DNA from: Chloroflexota bacterium
Lineage (GTDB): Bacteria; Chloroflexota; Dehalococcoidia; DSTF01; RBG-16-68-14
Direction of reading: 5' to 3'
Assembly: GCA_029262675.1 (NCBI GenBank)
Contig: JAJCYW010000015.1
Span: 1 to 64,000, forward strand
Length of the DNA stretch: 64,000 bases
Shown: positions 8,180 through 18,854 of the stretch, piece by piece
How the letters are laid out: each line of letters starts with the position of its first letter
How positions within the stretch are numbered: the stretch's first letter is position 1
Notes under the pieces: generated by a model
What the model saw: the letters and a program-made list of their open reading frames with translations, nothing else
The model's database searches: none
Told to the model about the DNA's origin: nothing
Program-made: the position numbers and the translations under genes

Positions 8180-9295
8180 GTGGCTACGCGCGCGGCGACG
8201 GTCGAGCGGACGGGCGCTGGGGGCGCGCGGATGACGGCGGGTTCGCTGCATCCGGGCGCATGGCTGGCGTGGCTGGCCGGCGGCTGCGTCGCGGTATTCC
8301 TGACATCGAACCCGTTGTACTTGTCTCTCGGGCTGCTGGCCGCGATTGGGGTCTACGCGGCTGTGCGGGACACGGCGAAAGGCCGCGCGCTAACGCCGTT
8401 CGTTGCGCTGGGGCTGGGGCTGGCGGCGCTGAGCGTGCCGTTCAACGTGCTGACGGGGAGCAGCGGGCCATCGCTACTCTTCACGGCGCCGTCGCTGACG
8501 TTCCCGGGATGGCTGGGCAACGTGACGCTGGGCGGGCCGGTAACGGGCGAAGCACTGGTGACCGCGACGGGCAGGGCACTGAGTATCGCGGCGCTGGTGG
8601 CGCTGGCGGGGGCGTTCAACGCCAGCATCGACCACTTCCGCCTCCTTCGGATGACCCCGCGCGCTCTCTCGCAATTGATGCTGTCGCTGACGGTTGCGAT
8701 CGTCGTCGTTCCGCAGTCGCTGGCGCAGGCGAAGGCGGTGAGCGAGGCGCAGCGGTTGCGCGGACGGCGGTCGCGGGGGCTGCGGGCGCTGCCCGGCCTG
8801 CTGCTGCCGACGCTGCACGGCGCGCTGGAGCGTTCGGTACAGCGGGCGGAATCGCTGGACGCCCGTGGCTTCGGCGGAGGACGGCCTGACACGAGTGTGC
8901 CGCCGGCGCTGGCCGGGGTCGCCGGCCTGGGCCTCTGCTCGTGGGGGGCGTTCGGGCACTACTACTACGGAGCGTCATGGCTCTCGATAGCTGCGCTGGC
9001 CGCCGGCGCGTCGCTAGTTGCGCTGGCGCTGCTGCAGGGAGGGCCGCGGCAGACGAGTCGATTGCGGCGCGACGTCTGGAGCGCGCGCGACGGGCTCGTG
9101 GTGGCCGCCGCGGTAGTCAGCGTAGCGCTGGTTGCCGGGCTGCGTCTGGCGGGTGCGGGCGACGCCGCCTACCTGGCGTACCCAGATGTCGTCGCGCCGG
9201 GTTTCCATGCGGCAGGCGCGCTGGCGTTCGTGTTGCTGATGCTGCCGGCATTGCTGCACGCACCGGACGTTGCAGGATCGGAGCACAAGCGATGA
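8180..9295 (+). CDS. ecfT: Energy-coupling factor transporter transmembrane protein EcfT
   Basis: 371 aa from a GTG that directly follows the previous stop, with GGAGGAGG 9 bases upstream. Five or more membrane segments flank a long cytoplasmic region. The two coupling-helix motifs are AQRLRGRRSRG (near residue 193) and ESLDARGFGGG (near 224), the Ala-Arg-Gly pairs that contact the ATPases. It is longer than most EcfT because of extra C-terminal helices. It transmits ATP-driven motion from EcfA to the S component and overlaps the ATPase gene by four bases. Confidence 0.88.
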   Translation: MATRAATVERTGAGGARMTAGSLHPGAWLAWLAGGCVAVFLTSNPLYLSLGLLAAIGVYAAVRDTAKGRALTPFVALGLGLAALSVPFNVLTGSSGPSLLFTAPSLTFPGWLGNVTLGGPVTGEALVTATGRALSIAALVALAGAFNASIDHFRLLRMTPRALSQLMLSLTVAIVVVPQSLAQAKAVSEAQRLRGRRSRGLRALPGLLLPTLHGALERSVQRAESLDARGFGGGRPDTSVPPALAGVAGLGLCSWGAFGHYYYGASWLSIAALAAGASLVALALLQGGPRQTSRLRRDVWSARDGLVVAAAVVSVALVAGLRLAGAGDAAYLAYPDVVAPGFHAAGALAFVLLMLPALLHAPDVAGSEHKR

Positions 9296-10902
9296 TCGAC
9301 GTGCGCGGTCTCGGTTTCCAGTACGCGAGCTCCGCGCGACAGGCGCTGGAGGACGTGACGTTCTCTTGCGGCGCTGGTGAGCTGGTGCTGGTGGCGGGGC
9401 CATCGGGCGGCGGGAAGTCGACGCTGCTGCGTTGCCTGAACGGGCTGGTACCGCACTTCCACGGCGGGACGTTCGCGGGCGAGGTGGTGACCGGCGGGCT
9501 GGATACACGCAGCCACCAGCCGCGCGACATGGCCGGGGTGGTCGGGATGGTGTTTCAGGACCCCGAGAGCCAGATGGTGGCGGAGACGGTGGAGGACGAG
9601 CTGGCGTTTGGCATGGAGCTGGCGGGGACGGAGCCGCTGACGATGCGCAAGCGGGTCGAAGAGGCGCTGGACCTGCTGCGCATCGAGCCGCTGCGCGCCA
9701 GGCGGCTGGAGTCGCTCTCCGGCGGTGAGCTGCAGCGCGTCGCGATCGCGGCGGTGCTGACGATGCAGCCACGCGTGCTGCTGCTGGACGAGCCGACGTC
9801 GCAGCTTGATCCGCAGGCGGCTGAAGAGCTGCTGACGACCGTGCGGCGGCTGAACGACGATCTAGGCCTGACGGTGCTGATCGCGGAGCACCGGCTGGAG
9901 CGCGTCGTGCAGTACGCGGACCGGCTGCTGTACGTCGCGGGCGACGGCTCTGTCGAAGAGATGGACGTTCGCGACGCAATGGGATCGCTGCCGATTGCAC
10001 CGCCGGTGGCGCGGCTGGGCCGGGCCCTGGGCTGGTCGCCGCTGCCGCTGTCGGTGCGCGAAGGCAGGCCGTTCGCCGAGGCGTACGGCCGAGGAAACGG
10101 GAACGCGCCGCTGACAGTCCACAGCGGGTCCACGCCTCGTGGCAAGGCGACGGTGAGGCTGGCAGGCGTGGGCGTGAGGTTCGGCGAGATCGCCGCGCTC
10201 CGGGACGTGACGCTCGACGTGTTCCCCGGCGAGATCACGGTGCTGATGGGTCGCAACGGTGCTGGCAAGACGACGCTGTTGCGTACGCTGGCCGGTCTGA
10301 CACCGCCAGATAGCGGGACCGTATCGGTGCTGGGCCGCGATGTGGGTGCCACGGCGACTGAATTGCTCGCGGACGACGTGGCGCTGGTGCCGCAGCGGCC
10401 GGAAGACGCGCTCTACAAGCAGACCGTGGCTGAGGAGATCGGCGAGACGCTGCGGGGGACGGGCCGCGAGGGGTCGATCGATGAGGCGCTGGAGGAGTGG
10501 CACCTAGAACCGCTGCGCGACGCGCATCCGGCCGACGTGAGCGCCGGAGAGCGGCAGCGCGTGGCGCTGGCGGCGATGCTGGCTGGCCGCCCGCGGCTGC
10601 TGCTGCTGGACGAGCCGACGCGCGGGATGGACTACGAGACGAAAGAACTGCTGGTGGCGAACTTGCGGAGTCGCTGTGGTGAAGGCGCGACGGTGCTGCT
10701 GGCCAGCCACGACGTGGAGCTGGCCGGGCGTTGCGGCGACCGCGTAGTGCTGCTCGCAGGCGGCGAAGTGGCCGTCGACGGACCGGCGCGCGAGGTGCTG
10801 AGCGAGTCGCTGACGTTCAGCACGCAGGTCAACAAGCTGATGGGCGGCCGCTACCTGACGCCGGAGGACGTACTGGCGCGGCGAGAACGGTTGGGGACGT
10901 GA
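9292..10902 (+). CDS. Fused double ATPase of an ECF transporter (EcfA-EcfA')
   Basis: 536 aa with two complete ABC domains. The first has GPSGGGKSTLL, LSGGELQRVAIA and VLLLDEPTSQLD. The second has GRNGAGKTTLL, VSAGERQRVALA and LLLLDEPTRGMD. Both keep the catalytic Glu. The ATG at 9292 overlaps the ecfT stop. The longer reading frame upstream lies over ecfT and is not used. Most ECF systems encode the two ATPases separately; here they are one chain. It energises vitamin uptake with EcfT and the S component encoded two genes downstream. Confidence 0.92.
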   Translation: MIDVRGLGFQYASSARQALEDVTFSCGAGELVLVAGPSGGGKSTLLRCLNGLVPHFHGGTFAGEVVTGGLDTRSHQPRDMAGVVGMVFQDPESQMVAETVEDELAFGMELAGTEPLTMRKRVEEALDLLRIEPLRARRLESLSGGELQRVAIAAVLTMQPRVLLLDEPTSQLDPQAAEELLTTVRRLNDDLGLTVLIAEHRLERVVQYADRLLYVAGDGSVEEMDVRDAMGSLPIAPPVARLGRALGWSPLPLSVREGRPFAEAYGRGNGNAPLTVHSGSTPRGKATVRLAGVGVRFGEIAALRDVTLDVFPGEITVLMGRNGAGKTTLLRTLAGLTPPDSGTVSVLGRDVGATATELLADDVALVPQRPEDALYKQTVAEEIGETLRGTGREGSIDEALEEWHLEPLRDAHPADVSAGERQRVALAAMLAGRPRLLLLDEPTRGMDYETKELLVANLRSRCGEGATVLLASHDVELAGRCGDRVVLLAGGEVAVDGPAREVLSESLTFSTQVNKLMGGRYLTPEDVLARRERLGT

Positions 10903-11756
10903 TGGGCGCGGCGCACAGGCTGACGTCGCTGGCGCTGTGGGGCTGCGTCGTGCTGCTGGTTGGGCTGATCGCGAGCGCCGGCGCGACCGCCGGCCAGACG
11001 CTGAGCCAAGCTCATCTGACTGTCGTGTTTCCGGATGGGGCAGTCGAGACGCGCTGCGTCACGTTCGAGGAGGAGCAGATCAGCGGCGCGGAGCTGCTGC
11101 GGCGGGCCGGATTGACGGTCGTGTTCTCGAGCGGGGGCGGGTTTGGCGCGGGAGTCTGCCGCATCGGCGAGGTGGGTTGCAGCGACCCCGGAAGCTGCTA
11201 CTGCCAGTGTGAGGGCGGCGACTGCGCGTACTGGGCCTACTTCGGGCTGAACGAGGACGGCGCGTGGCGCTACCAAAACGTGGGGCCATCGCAGCGCCAG
11301 ATCCGTGACGGCGACTCCGACGCCTGGGTCTGGGGCGCGGGCGCGGGGCCGCCGGCGGATTTGGCGGCCGCTTCGTGTGATGGTGAGGACCCTCCCACTC
11401 CTGTCGAACCTGCGGCGGCCGAGACGGCTTCTTTCCCTGCGACGGACGTTCCTGCGCCGCAGGCAGCGCCAACGAATGTTGAGCCGGGCGGGACGGAGCC
11501 GGAGGACGTTGCTACGGCGCGGCCGCCGGTCGTGAGTACGGCCGCGTTTGCCACGCCGGCCGGCACGCAGCAGGTGGCAGCCGAGGCTGATGCGCAGGTC
11601 GCAACCGACACGGCGGATGTCGATGCGGCTGTCGCCGAAAGCGAGGACGAAGATAACGCAGGCGCGCCGGTGGGACTGATCGCGTTCGGCATCGTGGCGG
11701 CGGCGCTGGTAGCGGGCAGCGCGGGTGTCGTCGTATGGAGGCGCGCCGGTGGCTAG
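10902..11756 (+). CDS. Secreted DUF4430 protein, transcobalamin beta-domain-like
   Basis: 284 aa from the ATG overlapping the previous stop (TGATG). It has a signal peptide (about 1-32), then one DUF4430 domain (about 36-150). Visible parts are LTVVFPDGAVETRCVTFEEE, ISGAELLRRAGL, a Cys-rich loop CYCQCEGGDCAYWAYFGLNE and WRYQNVGPSQRQIRDGD. A long Ala/Thr/Pro/Glu spacer (about 155-250) leads to a C-terminal membrane helix and RRAGG. DUF4430 corresponds to the C-terminal beta domain of transcobalamin/intrinsic factor, which closes over B12. Here it is a separate, membrane-tethered polypeptide. Confidence 0.82.
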   Translation: MGAAHRLTSLALWGCVVLLVGLIASAGATAGQTLSQAHLTVVFPDGAVETRCVTFEEEQISGAELLRRAGLTVVFSSGGGFGAGVCRIGEVGCSDPGSCYCQCEGGDCAYWAYFGLNEDGAWRYQNVGPSQRQIRDGDSDAWVWGAGAGPPADLAAASCDGEDPPTPVEPAAAETASFPATDVPAPQAAPTNVEPGGTEPEDVATARPPVVSTAAFATPAGTQQVAAEADAQVATDTADVDAAVAESEDEDNAGAPVGLIAFGIVAAALVAGSAGVVVWRRAGG

Positions 11757-12597
11757 CGACGCGATGGCGTTATCTGACAGGCCGGCGCGACCGCTTGTGG
11801 CCGGTAGGCAGTGGCCGGCGGCGATTGCGTCGGGGCTGCTGCTGACGGCGGTCTGCGCGGCCGGCGTCGCTGCCTACGCCTACCCGTTCCTGTTATCGAG
11901 CCTGCCCGCGACGACGGCCACGCCGCGCGCGGGCGACGCTCCGCTGGTGTTCGGTCTGGTGCTGACGCTGGCGCTGCTGCTGTTCGTCGCGGAGCTGACG
12001 CGAGCGGGGATGAACGCCAAGGTGGTCTCGCTGCTGGCGGTGGTGACGGTCGCCGCGGCGGCGCTGCGGGTACCGGCGCTGCCGGCCGGGGCGACGGGGT
12101 TCTTCTTCATGGTGATCGTGGCGGGGTACGTGTTCGGGCCGCGGCTGGGTTTCCTGATCGGCAGCGGCGCGATGTTCATCTCGGCGTTCGCCGTCGGGGG
12201 GTTCGGGCCGTGGCTGCCGTTCCAGGTCTTCGCCGCGGGCTGGATCGGCATGACGTCCGGATGGCTGGGCGCGGCGATCGAGAAGCCGCTGCGGGGTCGG
12301 CGGCGGACGGAGCTGTGGCTGCTGGCGGCGTTCGCGGGGCTGTGGGGGATGCTGTTCGGCGCGATCACGAACCTCTGGTTCTGGCCGTACGTGGCGCAGG
12401 GCGACAGTGTGTCGTGGCGGCCGGGGATGGACCTGGCCGAAGCCGTGCAGCACTACTGGTCGTTCTATCTGCTGACGTCGGCGGGCTGGGACGCCTGGCG
12501 GGCTATCGGCAACGTGGCGCTGGTGCTGGTGGCGGGGCGGCCGGCGCTGGACCTGCTGCGGCGGTATCGAGACCGGTTCAGTGTTCGAATTGACTAG
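11749..12597 (+). CDS. ECF transporter S component, probably cobalamin-specific
   Basis: 282 aa from the GTG at 11749 (GGAG 8 bases upstream), overlapping the preceding stop by 8 bases; an ATG at 11764 is the alternative. Six or so membrane segments are visible, among them GFFFMVIVAGYVFGPRLGFL, GSGAMFISAFAVGGFGPWLPF and WLLAAFAGLWGMLFGAITNLW. This is the layout of substrate-specific S components. The B12 riboswitch and the DUF4430 partner point to cobalamin or a corrinoid. Similarity to CbrT cannot be judged by eye. Confidence 0.75.
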   Translation: MASDAMALSDRPARPLVAGRQWPAAIASGLLLTAVCAAGVAAYAYPFLLSSLPATTATPRAGDAPLVFGLVLTLALLLFVAELTRAGMNAKVVSLLAVVTVAAAALRVPALPAGATGFFFMVIVAGYVFGPRLGFLIGSGAMFISAFAVGGFGPWLPFQVFAAGWIGMTSGWLGAAIEKPLRGRRRTELWLLAAFAGLWGMLFGAITNLWFWPYVAQGDSVSWRPGMDLAEAVQHYWSFYLLTSAGWDAWRAIGNVALVLVAGRPALDLLRRYRDRFSVRID

Positions 12598-12697
12598 TCG
12601 CCGAGTACGGTTGTTGTTGCGCTACGTCTAGACGCAACTATGCCTTCACTGTCGAAGGTAGGAGTCTGCACTAGTGGAGCGCGATGCGAGCGCGAGG

Positions 12698-13384
12698 TCA
12701 TTGGAACTGGCCCTCGAATAAGCGAAGAATCTTAGTAACCTCAGATACGAGCTGCTCCAATTGTTCTATGACAGGCGCACCATCGCTGAACGTTATCTCG
12801 ATGGAGAGACCAGCATTCATGTCCACGCTCTTGCCGGCAAGGATGGCGTCTGTGCTGCCTGGCTGAATAGTGAGGCCAACGGGGTGGTGAACAGCAGTCA
12901 GGTGCCGGTGTTTGTCGGGGTTGGAGAGGTCTCTGATGATGCCCGTCCAGTTGCAGCCAGCATACGGTTGCAACTGTTGGAACATTGCGATGTGTTCTCC
13001 GCTCATGCCCCTGAAGCGGCGCTTGCATTTGCTCACAAAGTCCTCTTCCGAATCTGCAATGACAAACTGAGTGCCATCTATGATGCTTTTGGCGTCAAAA
13101 CAACAGAGTTCGTAGATGAGATAGTCGAGAGCCGCACGAAGGTTCTGGACAGTTTCTCCGATGAGCCTGGAGGTTCTGGGCGGGGCTGGAAGGTTGACCG
13201 GAGCGGTGAGGCGCCCTATGACAGCGGGCTTGGTGCGGCCCTTGTGCACGACAGTTCCCGGCTGACGATCCAAGGCAACGGAATCACGTACAGCCCCCCG
13301 GAACGCCTCAATCTCAGGTTTGAGGTCATCGAGATGTTCCCGTGCCCCACGGACCTGCTCATATGCGCCATCCAGTTGTTGCAT
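12698..13384 (-). CDS. Hypothetical helical protein
   Basis: 228 aa from the ATG at 13384; a GTG at 13393 is possible. Predicted mostly helical and soluble. The recognisable pattern is IGETVQNLRAALDYLIYELC followed by LSNPDKHRHL. That combination is common in an uncharacterised bacterial family whose members are often found in variable genome regions. No catalytic motif is visible. Base composition is clearly lower in GC than the neighbours, with more A/T at third positions, which suggests recent transfer together with the small gene at 13401. Confidence 0.6.
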   Translation of the reverse strand: MQQLDGAYEQVRGAREHLDDLKPEIEAFRGAVRDSVALDRQPGTVVHKGRTKPAVIGRLTAPVNLPAPPRTSRLIGETVQNLRAALDYLIYELCCFDAKSIIDGTQFVIADSEEDFVSKCKRRFRGMSGEHIAMFQQLQPYAGCNWTGIIRDLSNPDKHRHLTAVHHPVGLTIQPGSTDAILAGKSVDMNAGLSIEITFSDGAPVIEQLEQLVSEVTKILRLFEGQFQ

Positions 13385-13400
13385 GACGTACACTCAGACC

Positions 13401-13523
13401 ATGACGGACAAGACGCAGAAAACCCCGAAGGGCGAGGGAATCCCCATTCCCACGCGCAGTGATTTTCTGAAGAATCTCAAGAGGGCTGTCAAGCCCTCAA
13501 CTCCGAGCAGCTCGAATAAGTAG
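13401..13523 (+). CDS. Small conserved protein, 40 aa
   Basis: Encodes a 40-residue basic peptide beginning MTDKTQKTPKGEGIPIPTRS, then DFLKNLKRAVKPS. The pattern TPKG-x2-IP-x-P-x-R-x2-F-x3-L-K-x-A-x-KP recurs in many short bacterial proteins of unknown function, which is why I keep it despite its size. It is divergent from the hypothetical gene with 16 bases between starts, so the two probably share a control region. Confidence 0.55.
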   Translation: MTDKTQKTPKGEGIPIPTRSDFLKNLKRAVKPSTPSSSNK

Positions 13524-13674
13524 CGCCCCAAGGTAAACCCACTTGTCATGGCGAGATTGTACCTCACGGGCTGGGTCGGCGAGGTTTTGCTCAGGCTGGA
13601 CAGTCGCGGGAATCTAGATCGCGGCACAATCGCCGATTGTGCCGCCTGTGCGAATGGACGTTGACGCCGAAGTA

Positions 13675-15717
<2,043 letters not shown>

Positions 15718-15851
15718 GGCAGGTCTCCGGGGATGACGGGCGGGCTATCGATTCAGGTTAGCATCTGGCTGTTGTGCTGTGGCGGGCTGCCGACACGTCC
15801 CTGGATAGGAGTGGTTAGGAGGTCAGTCTGAAATGTGGCATACTCAGTGCG

Positions 15852-15956
15852 ATGAGTGGTCGAATCATCGTACTTGTGTTGGTCGTCCTGATCCTCTTCT
15901 CTGCCGTGTTGGCCGTTGCGGGGGGCATGATCGCACAAGGGGGAGGCTGGAATTAG
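15852..15956 (+). CDS. Putative 34-aa single-span membrane peptide
   Basis: An ATG at 15852 opens a frame MSGRIIVLVLVVLILFSAVL that continues to AGGMIAQGGGWN and a TAG at 15956, immediately before the rpiB ATG. It is one strong hydrophobic helix with a short polar tail. The G-rich 3' end supplies the ribosome binding site of rpiB. It may be a translated leader peptide or a small membrane protein. No family is recognised. Confidence 0.4.
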   Translation: MSGRIIVLVLVVLILFSAVLAVAGGMIAQGGGWN

Positions 15957-16430
15957 ATGCGCATTGCAGTTGGCGCTGACCACGCGGGCTTTCCGCTCAA
16001 AGGCCCGGCGATCGCCGAGCTGAAGCGGCTGGGCCACGACGTGATCGACATGGGGACGGACAGCACGGCGGCCGTGGACTATCCGGACTACGCGCGGGAC
16101 GTCGCGGAGGCGGTGGCGGGCGGCAACGCGGAGCGCGGGCTGTTGATCTGCGGAAGCGGCGTCGGCACGTCCATTGCCGCGAACAAGGTGCCCGGCGTGC
16201 GCGCGGCCGTCTGCCACGACTCGTTCTCCGCGCGACAGGGCGTGGAGGACGACGACATGAACGTGCTCTGCCTGGGCGGGCGCGTCATCGGTGAGGAGCT
16301 GGCGATGGAGCTGATCCGGACCTGGCTGGCGGCGACGTTCTCGAACGCGGAGCGGCACCTGCGAAGGCTGGGCAAGGTGAACGACATTGAGGCGAAATAC
16401 CAAGCGTCGGAGACGGCGCGGCAGAGCTAG
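15957..16430 (+). CDS. rpiB: Ribose 5-phosphate isomerase B
   Basis: 157 aa RpiB/LacAB family enzyme interconverting ribose 5-phosphate and ribulose 5-phosphate in the pentose phosphate pathway. N-terminal [16 protein letters not shown] carries the substrate-binding Asp-His. Also present are VDYPDYA, the catalytic Cys in [20 protein letters not shown], and the C-terminal [13 protein letters not shown] with the phosphate-binding Arg residues. The family lacks similarity to RpiA. Preceded directly by the small membrane ORF. Confidence 0.95.
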   Translation: MRIAVGADHAGFPLKGPAIAELKRLGHDVIDMGTDSTAAVDYPDYARDVAEAVAGGNAERGLLICGSGVGTSIAANKVPGVRAAVCHDSFSARQGVEDDDMNVLCLGGRVIGEELAMELIRTWLAATFSNAERHLRRLGKVNDIEAKYQASETARQS

Positions 16431-16475
16431 GTTTCGTACGACCGCGCAGGCAAGAAGCTCGAGGAAGGTCCTTCC

Positions 16476-17201
16476 ATGTCTCGATTTCTGCTGGTACATG
16501 GCCGCCATCACGGCGCGTGGTGCTGGGAGTATGTCGTGCCGGCGCTTCGCGCTCGCGGCCACGCGGCGATTGCTATTGACCTCCCAGGCCAGGGAGACGA
16601 CAGCACACCTGCCGGCGAGGTGACGGCCAGAGCAACCGTTGACCGCATCGTCGAGGCGCTGGAGCCGAAGACGGTACTAGTGGGGCATTCGCTGGGCGGA
16701 TTCTGGTGCCACCGCGCTGCTGGAGAAGCGCCCGATCTGGTTGAACGGATGGTGTACCTTGCGACGCTCGTCGCCCGCAAGGGCGAATCGTGGGCCGAAA
16801 CAGCGGAGCGATATCCAGGATCTGTTATCGATAACACCCGCCTAGACGAGGAGCAGCAAGCGATTCTACCGCCGTCCGACTACGCCGATACGGTGTATAA
16901 TCGCTGCCCGGCGGGCGACGTTGAGAAAGCGCTGGCACGGCTGCGGCCGTTGCCGCTGCAATCGCTGGTCGAAGCGGGGATGACGCCGGAGCCGTACGAT
17001 TCGCATCCGTCGTCGATCGCTATCGCCTGCGTTGACGATCGGGTGCAGCCGCCGAGCGTTATCGAACCGTCTGCGAAGGCGGCTGGCGTGCCCGTGCTCC
17101 GGATGGCGGGCGATCACTCGTCGTTCTACAGTGAGGTCGATGCGCTGGTTGGCATTCTGGATGACATCGCGCGAGACGCGTCAGGCACAGGCGGCGGCTG
17201 A
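16476..17201 (+). CDS. Alpha/beta hydrolase (salicylate esterase/hydroxynitrile lyase-like)
   Basis: 241 aa, compact fold without a large cap. FLLVHGRHHGAWCWEYVVP gives the oxyanion region, VGHSLGGFW the nucleophile elbow with Ser, CVDDRVQPP the acid region and MAGDHSSFYSEVDALV the catalytic His. This layout is that of the plant-type MES/HNL group, which in bacteria are mostly uncharacterised esterases. GAGGAAGG precedes the ATG. The next gene starts 7 bases after its stop. Confidence 0.88.
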   Translation: MSRFLLVHGRHHGAWCWEYVVPALRARGHAAIAIDLPGQGDDSTPAGEVTARATVDRIVEALEPKTVLVGHSLGGFWCHRAAGEAPDLVERMVYLATLVARKGESWAETAERYPGSVIDNTRLDEEQQAILPPSDYADTVYNRCPAGDVEKALARLRPLPLQSLVEAGMTPEPYDSHPSSIAIACVDDRVQPPSVIEPSAKAAGVPVLRMAGDHSSFYSEVDALVGILDDIARDASGTGGG

Positions 17202-17207
17202 AGAGCG

Positions 17208-18056
17208 ATGAAGGAACTCGCGCCCGTACGAACGGTCGACCTGTTTCCGGTGGAGCGGCAGGAGTTGTTGACGCTGCTGGAGCAGCTATCGGCGGACGAC
17301 TGGGAGCGGCCGACGATTTGCGACGGCTGGAGCGTGAAGGACCTGGCCGCCCACGTGCTGGGCGACGACCTGGGCGTGCTATCGCGCAGGAGGGACGGTC
17401 AGTCCACAGCGTTCATCGAGGTCGACACGTGGGACGCGCTGGTCGCGGAGTTGAACGTCTGGAACGAGCAATGGGTGGCCGCCTCGCGGCGGCTCAGCCC
17501 GCGACTGCTGATCGAGCTGCTTACTATCACCGGAAACGACCTGTTTCACTACCTGAAGTCGCTCGATCCGAACGCAATGGGCGGGCCGGTGAACTGGGCG
17601 GGGCCAGAGGCGGCGCCGGTCTGGATGGACACCGCTCGGGAGTACACGGAACACTGGCTGCATCAACAGCAGATGCGTGACGCGCTGAAACAGCCGGGGC
17701 TACTGGGGCCGGAGCTGTACGGGCCGGTGCTGGCGACGTTCGTGCGGGCGCTGCCGCAGACCTATCGGGACGTCGAAGCGGAGGACGGCACGCACGTGAC
17801 GCTCGTCGTGACAGGCGATGCGGGCGGCGAGTGGTCGCTGGTGAAGCAGGAAGGCGGCTGGGCGCTGGGGTCCGGCGAGGCGGGCGCGCCCGACGCGACG
17901 GCACCCGCCGTCGCCACCGCGACGGTCGACGAGCGGCTGGCTTGGCGTTTGTTCACGAAAGGGCTCACGGACGAACAAGCGCGCGATGCGGTGCGCATCG
18001 AGGGCGACCGAGCCTTAGGTGAACACGTGCTGCGCGCGGTGGCGATCATCGCGTAG
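17208..18056 (+). CDS. Maleylpyruvate isomerase-type (DinB-like) protein, TIGR03083-like
   Basis: 282 aa. The N-terminal four-helix domain (about 1-170) has the family signature LSADDWERPTICDGWSVKDL followed by AAHVLGDD. The conserved His lies there and again in EYTEHWLHQQQMRDAL, together a likely metal site. A C-terminal SCP2-like part follows (about 185-282). Actinobacterial relatives use mycothiol; there is no sign of that pathway here, so the thiol cofactor and substrate are unknown. It is probably translated with the hydrolase before it and the membrane protein after it. Confidence 0.8.
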   Translation: MKELAPVRTVDLFPVERQELLTLLEQLSADDWERPTICDGWSVKDLAAHVLGDDLGVLSRRRDGQSTAFIEVDTWDALVAELNVWNEQWVAASRRLSPRLLIELLTITGNDLFHYLKSLDPNAMGGPVNWAGPEAAPVWMDTAREYTEHWLHQQQMRDALKQPGLLGPELYGPVLATFVRALPQTYRDVEAEDGTHVTLVVTGDAGGEWSLVKQEGGWALGSGEAGAPDATAPAVATATVDERLAWRLFTKGLTDEQARDAVRIEGDRALGEHVLRAVAIIA

Positions 18057-18067
18057 GGAAGTAACCA

Positions 18068-18412
18068 ATGGCAAACGTCCTGTTAGCGGTCGCAGTTGTG
18101 TTGCTCATCCTCGCCCACGCGGCGTTGACCGGATTTCTCGTGGTAAGGCCTGCGCGTGTGATTCAAATCATAATGGCCATGCCGACTTCTAGGCATCCGG
18201 TCGTTATTGCGCGGACGCGGTTCATTGCCAAGCTGCCGCCATGGTTTTGGCTGCTGGAGGGGCGCAGCGCTGAAGATGTGCTGGAGGTCGCGCCTACACA
18301 TCCGGAAGAGTTTCCGCGAATGGTTGCAGCTATTCGGCTACTTGGCGCGGCTGCTCTGGGCGTGAATGTGGGGATCGTTCTTCTCTTATTGGCGATGATC
18401 GCGTTCGCATGA
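18068..18412 (+). CDS. Small membrane protein
   Basis: 114 aa with one N-terminal helix (LLAVAVVLLILAHAALTGFL) and one C-terminal helix (LGVNVGIVLLLLAMIAF) around a cytosolic or external loop containing KLPPWFWLLEGRSAEDV. No family recognised. It follows the preceding gene by 11 bases. Confidence 0.6.
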   Translation: MANVLLAVAVVLLILAHAALTGFLVVRPARVIQIIMAMPTSRHPVVIARTRFIAKLPPWFWLLEGRSAEDVLEVAPTHPEEFPRMVAAIRLLGAAALGVNVGIVLLLLAMIAFA

Positions 18413-18479
18413 GAATGCAGCTGCTGACCAACAGGGATAGTTGGCGAGTGCCTATGGGGATGGTCGAGCTAGCGCGGGC

Positions 18480-18779
18480 CTAGTAGTTGCCGCCGCCGCC
18501 GCCGCTGCGCTGCTGCGCGAAGCAGTCCGAGCAGTAGACCGGGCGGTCGCCGCGGGGCTCGAAGGGAACCTCCGCTTCCTTGCCGCAGTTGCTGCACGTG
18601 ACCTTGTGCATCTCCCGCGGGCCGGAGCCACCCCGCTCCGTCTTGCGGGACTGCCGGCAGGCCGGGCAGCGCTTCGGCTCCTGGTAGCCCTTGAGCGAGA
18701 AGAACTCCTGATCATCCGCGCTAAACGTGAATGACTCGCTGCAGTCTCCGCATGTGAGTGTTCGATCTTCGTAGGTCAC
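18480..18779 (-). CDS. Zinc-ribbon protein (zf-trcl type)
   Basis: 99 aa from a GTG with AAGGGG 8 bases upstream. Two zinc ribbons: CGDC…CPAC in the first half (TCGDCSESFTFSADDQEFF, then RCPACRQSRK), and CSNC…CSDC in the second (VTCSNCGKEAEVPFEPRG then RPVYCSDCFAQQ). It ends in a Gly run. The first half matches the probable zinc-ribbon domain PF13451 as I remember it. Likely a nucleic-acid or protein adaptor; function unknown. Three 22-bp repeats lie upstream. Confidence 0.85.
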   Translation of the reverse strand: MTYEDRTLTCGDCSESFTFSADDQEFFSLKGYQEPKRCPACRQSRKTERGGSGPREMHKVTCSNCGKEAEVPFEPRGDRPVYCSDCFAQQRSGGGGGNY

Positions 18780-18854
18780 GAGACGACCCCTTTCGTGCGC
18801 TGTGCCCAGGTCGCCTGTACCGAGTCTCGATTTCGAGAGCAGAGAACTGATGAC

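Noticed and set aside
13394..13627. 77-codon minus-strand frame
   Set aside because: It lies antisense to the small conserved peptide gene and shows no family features.
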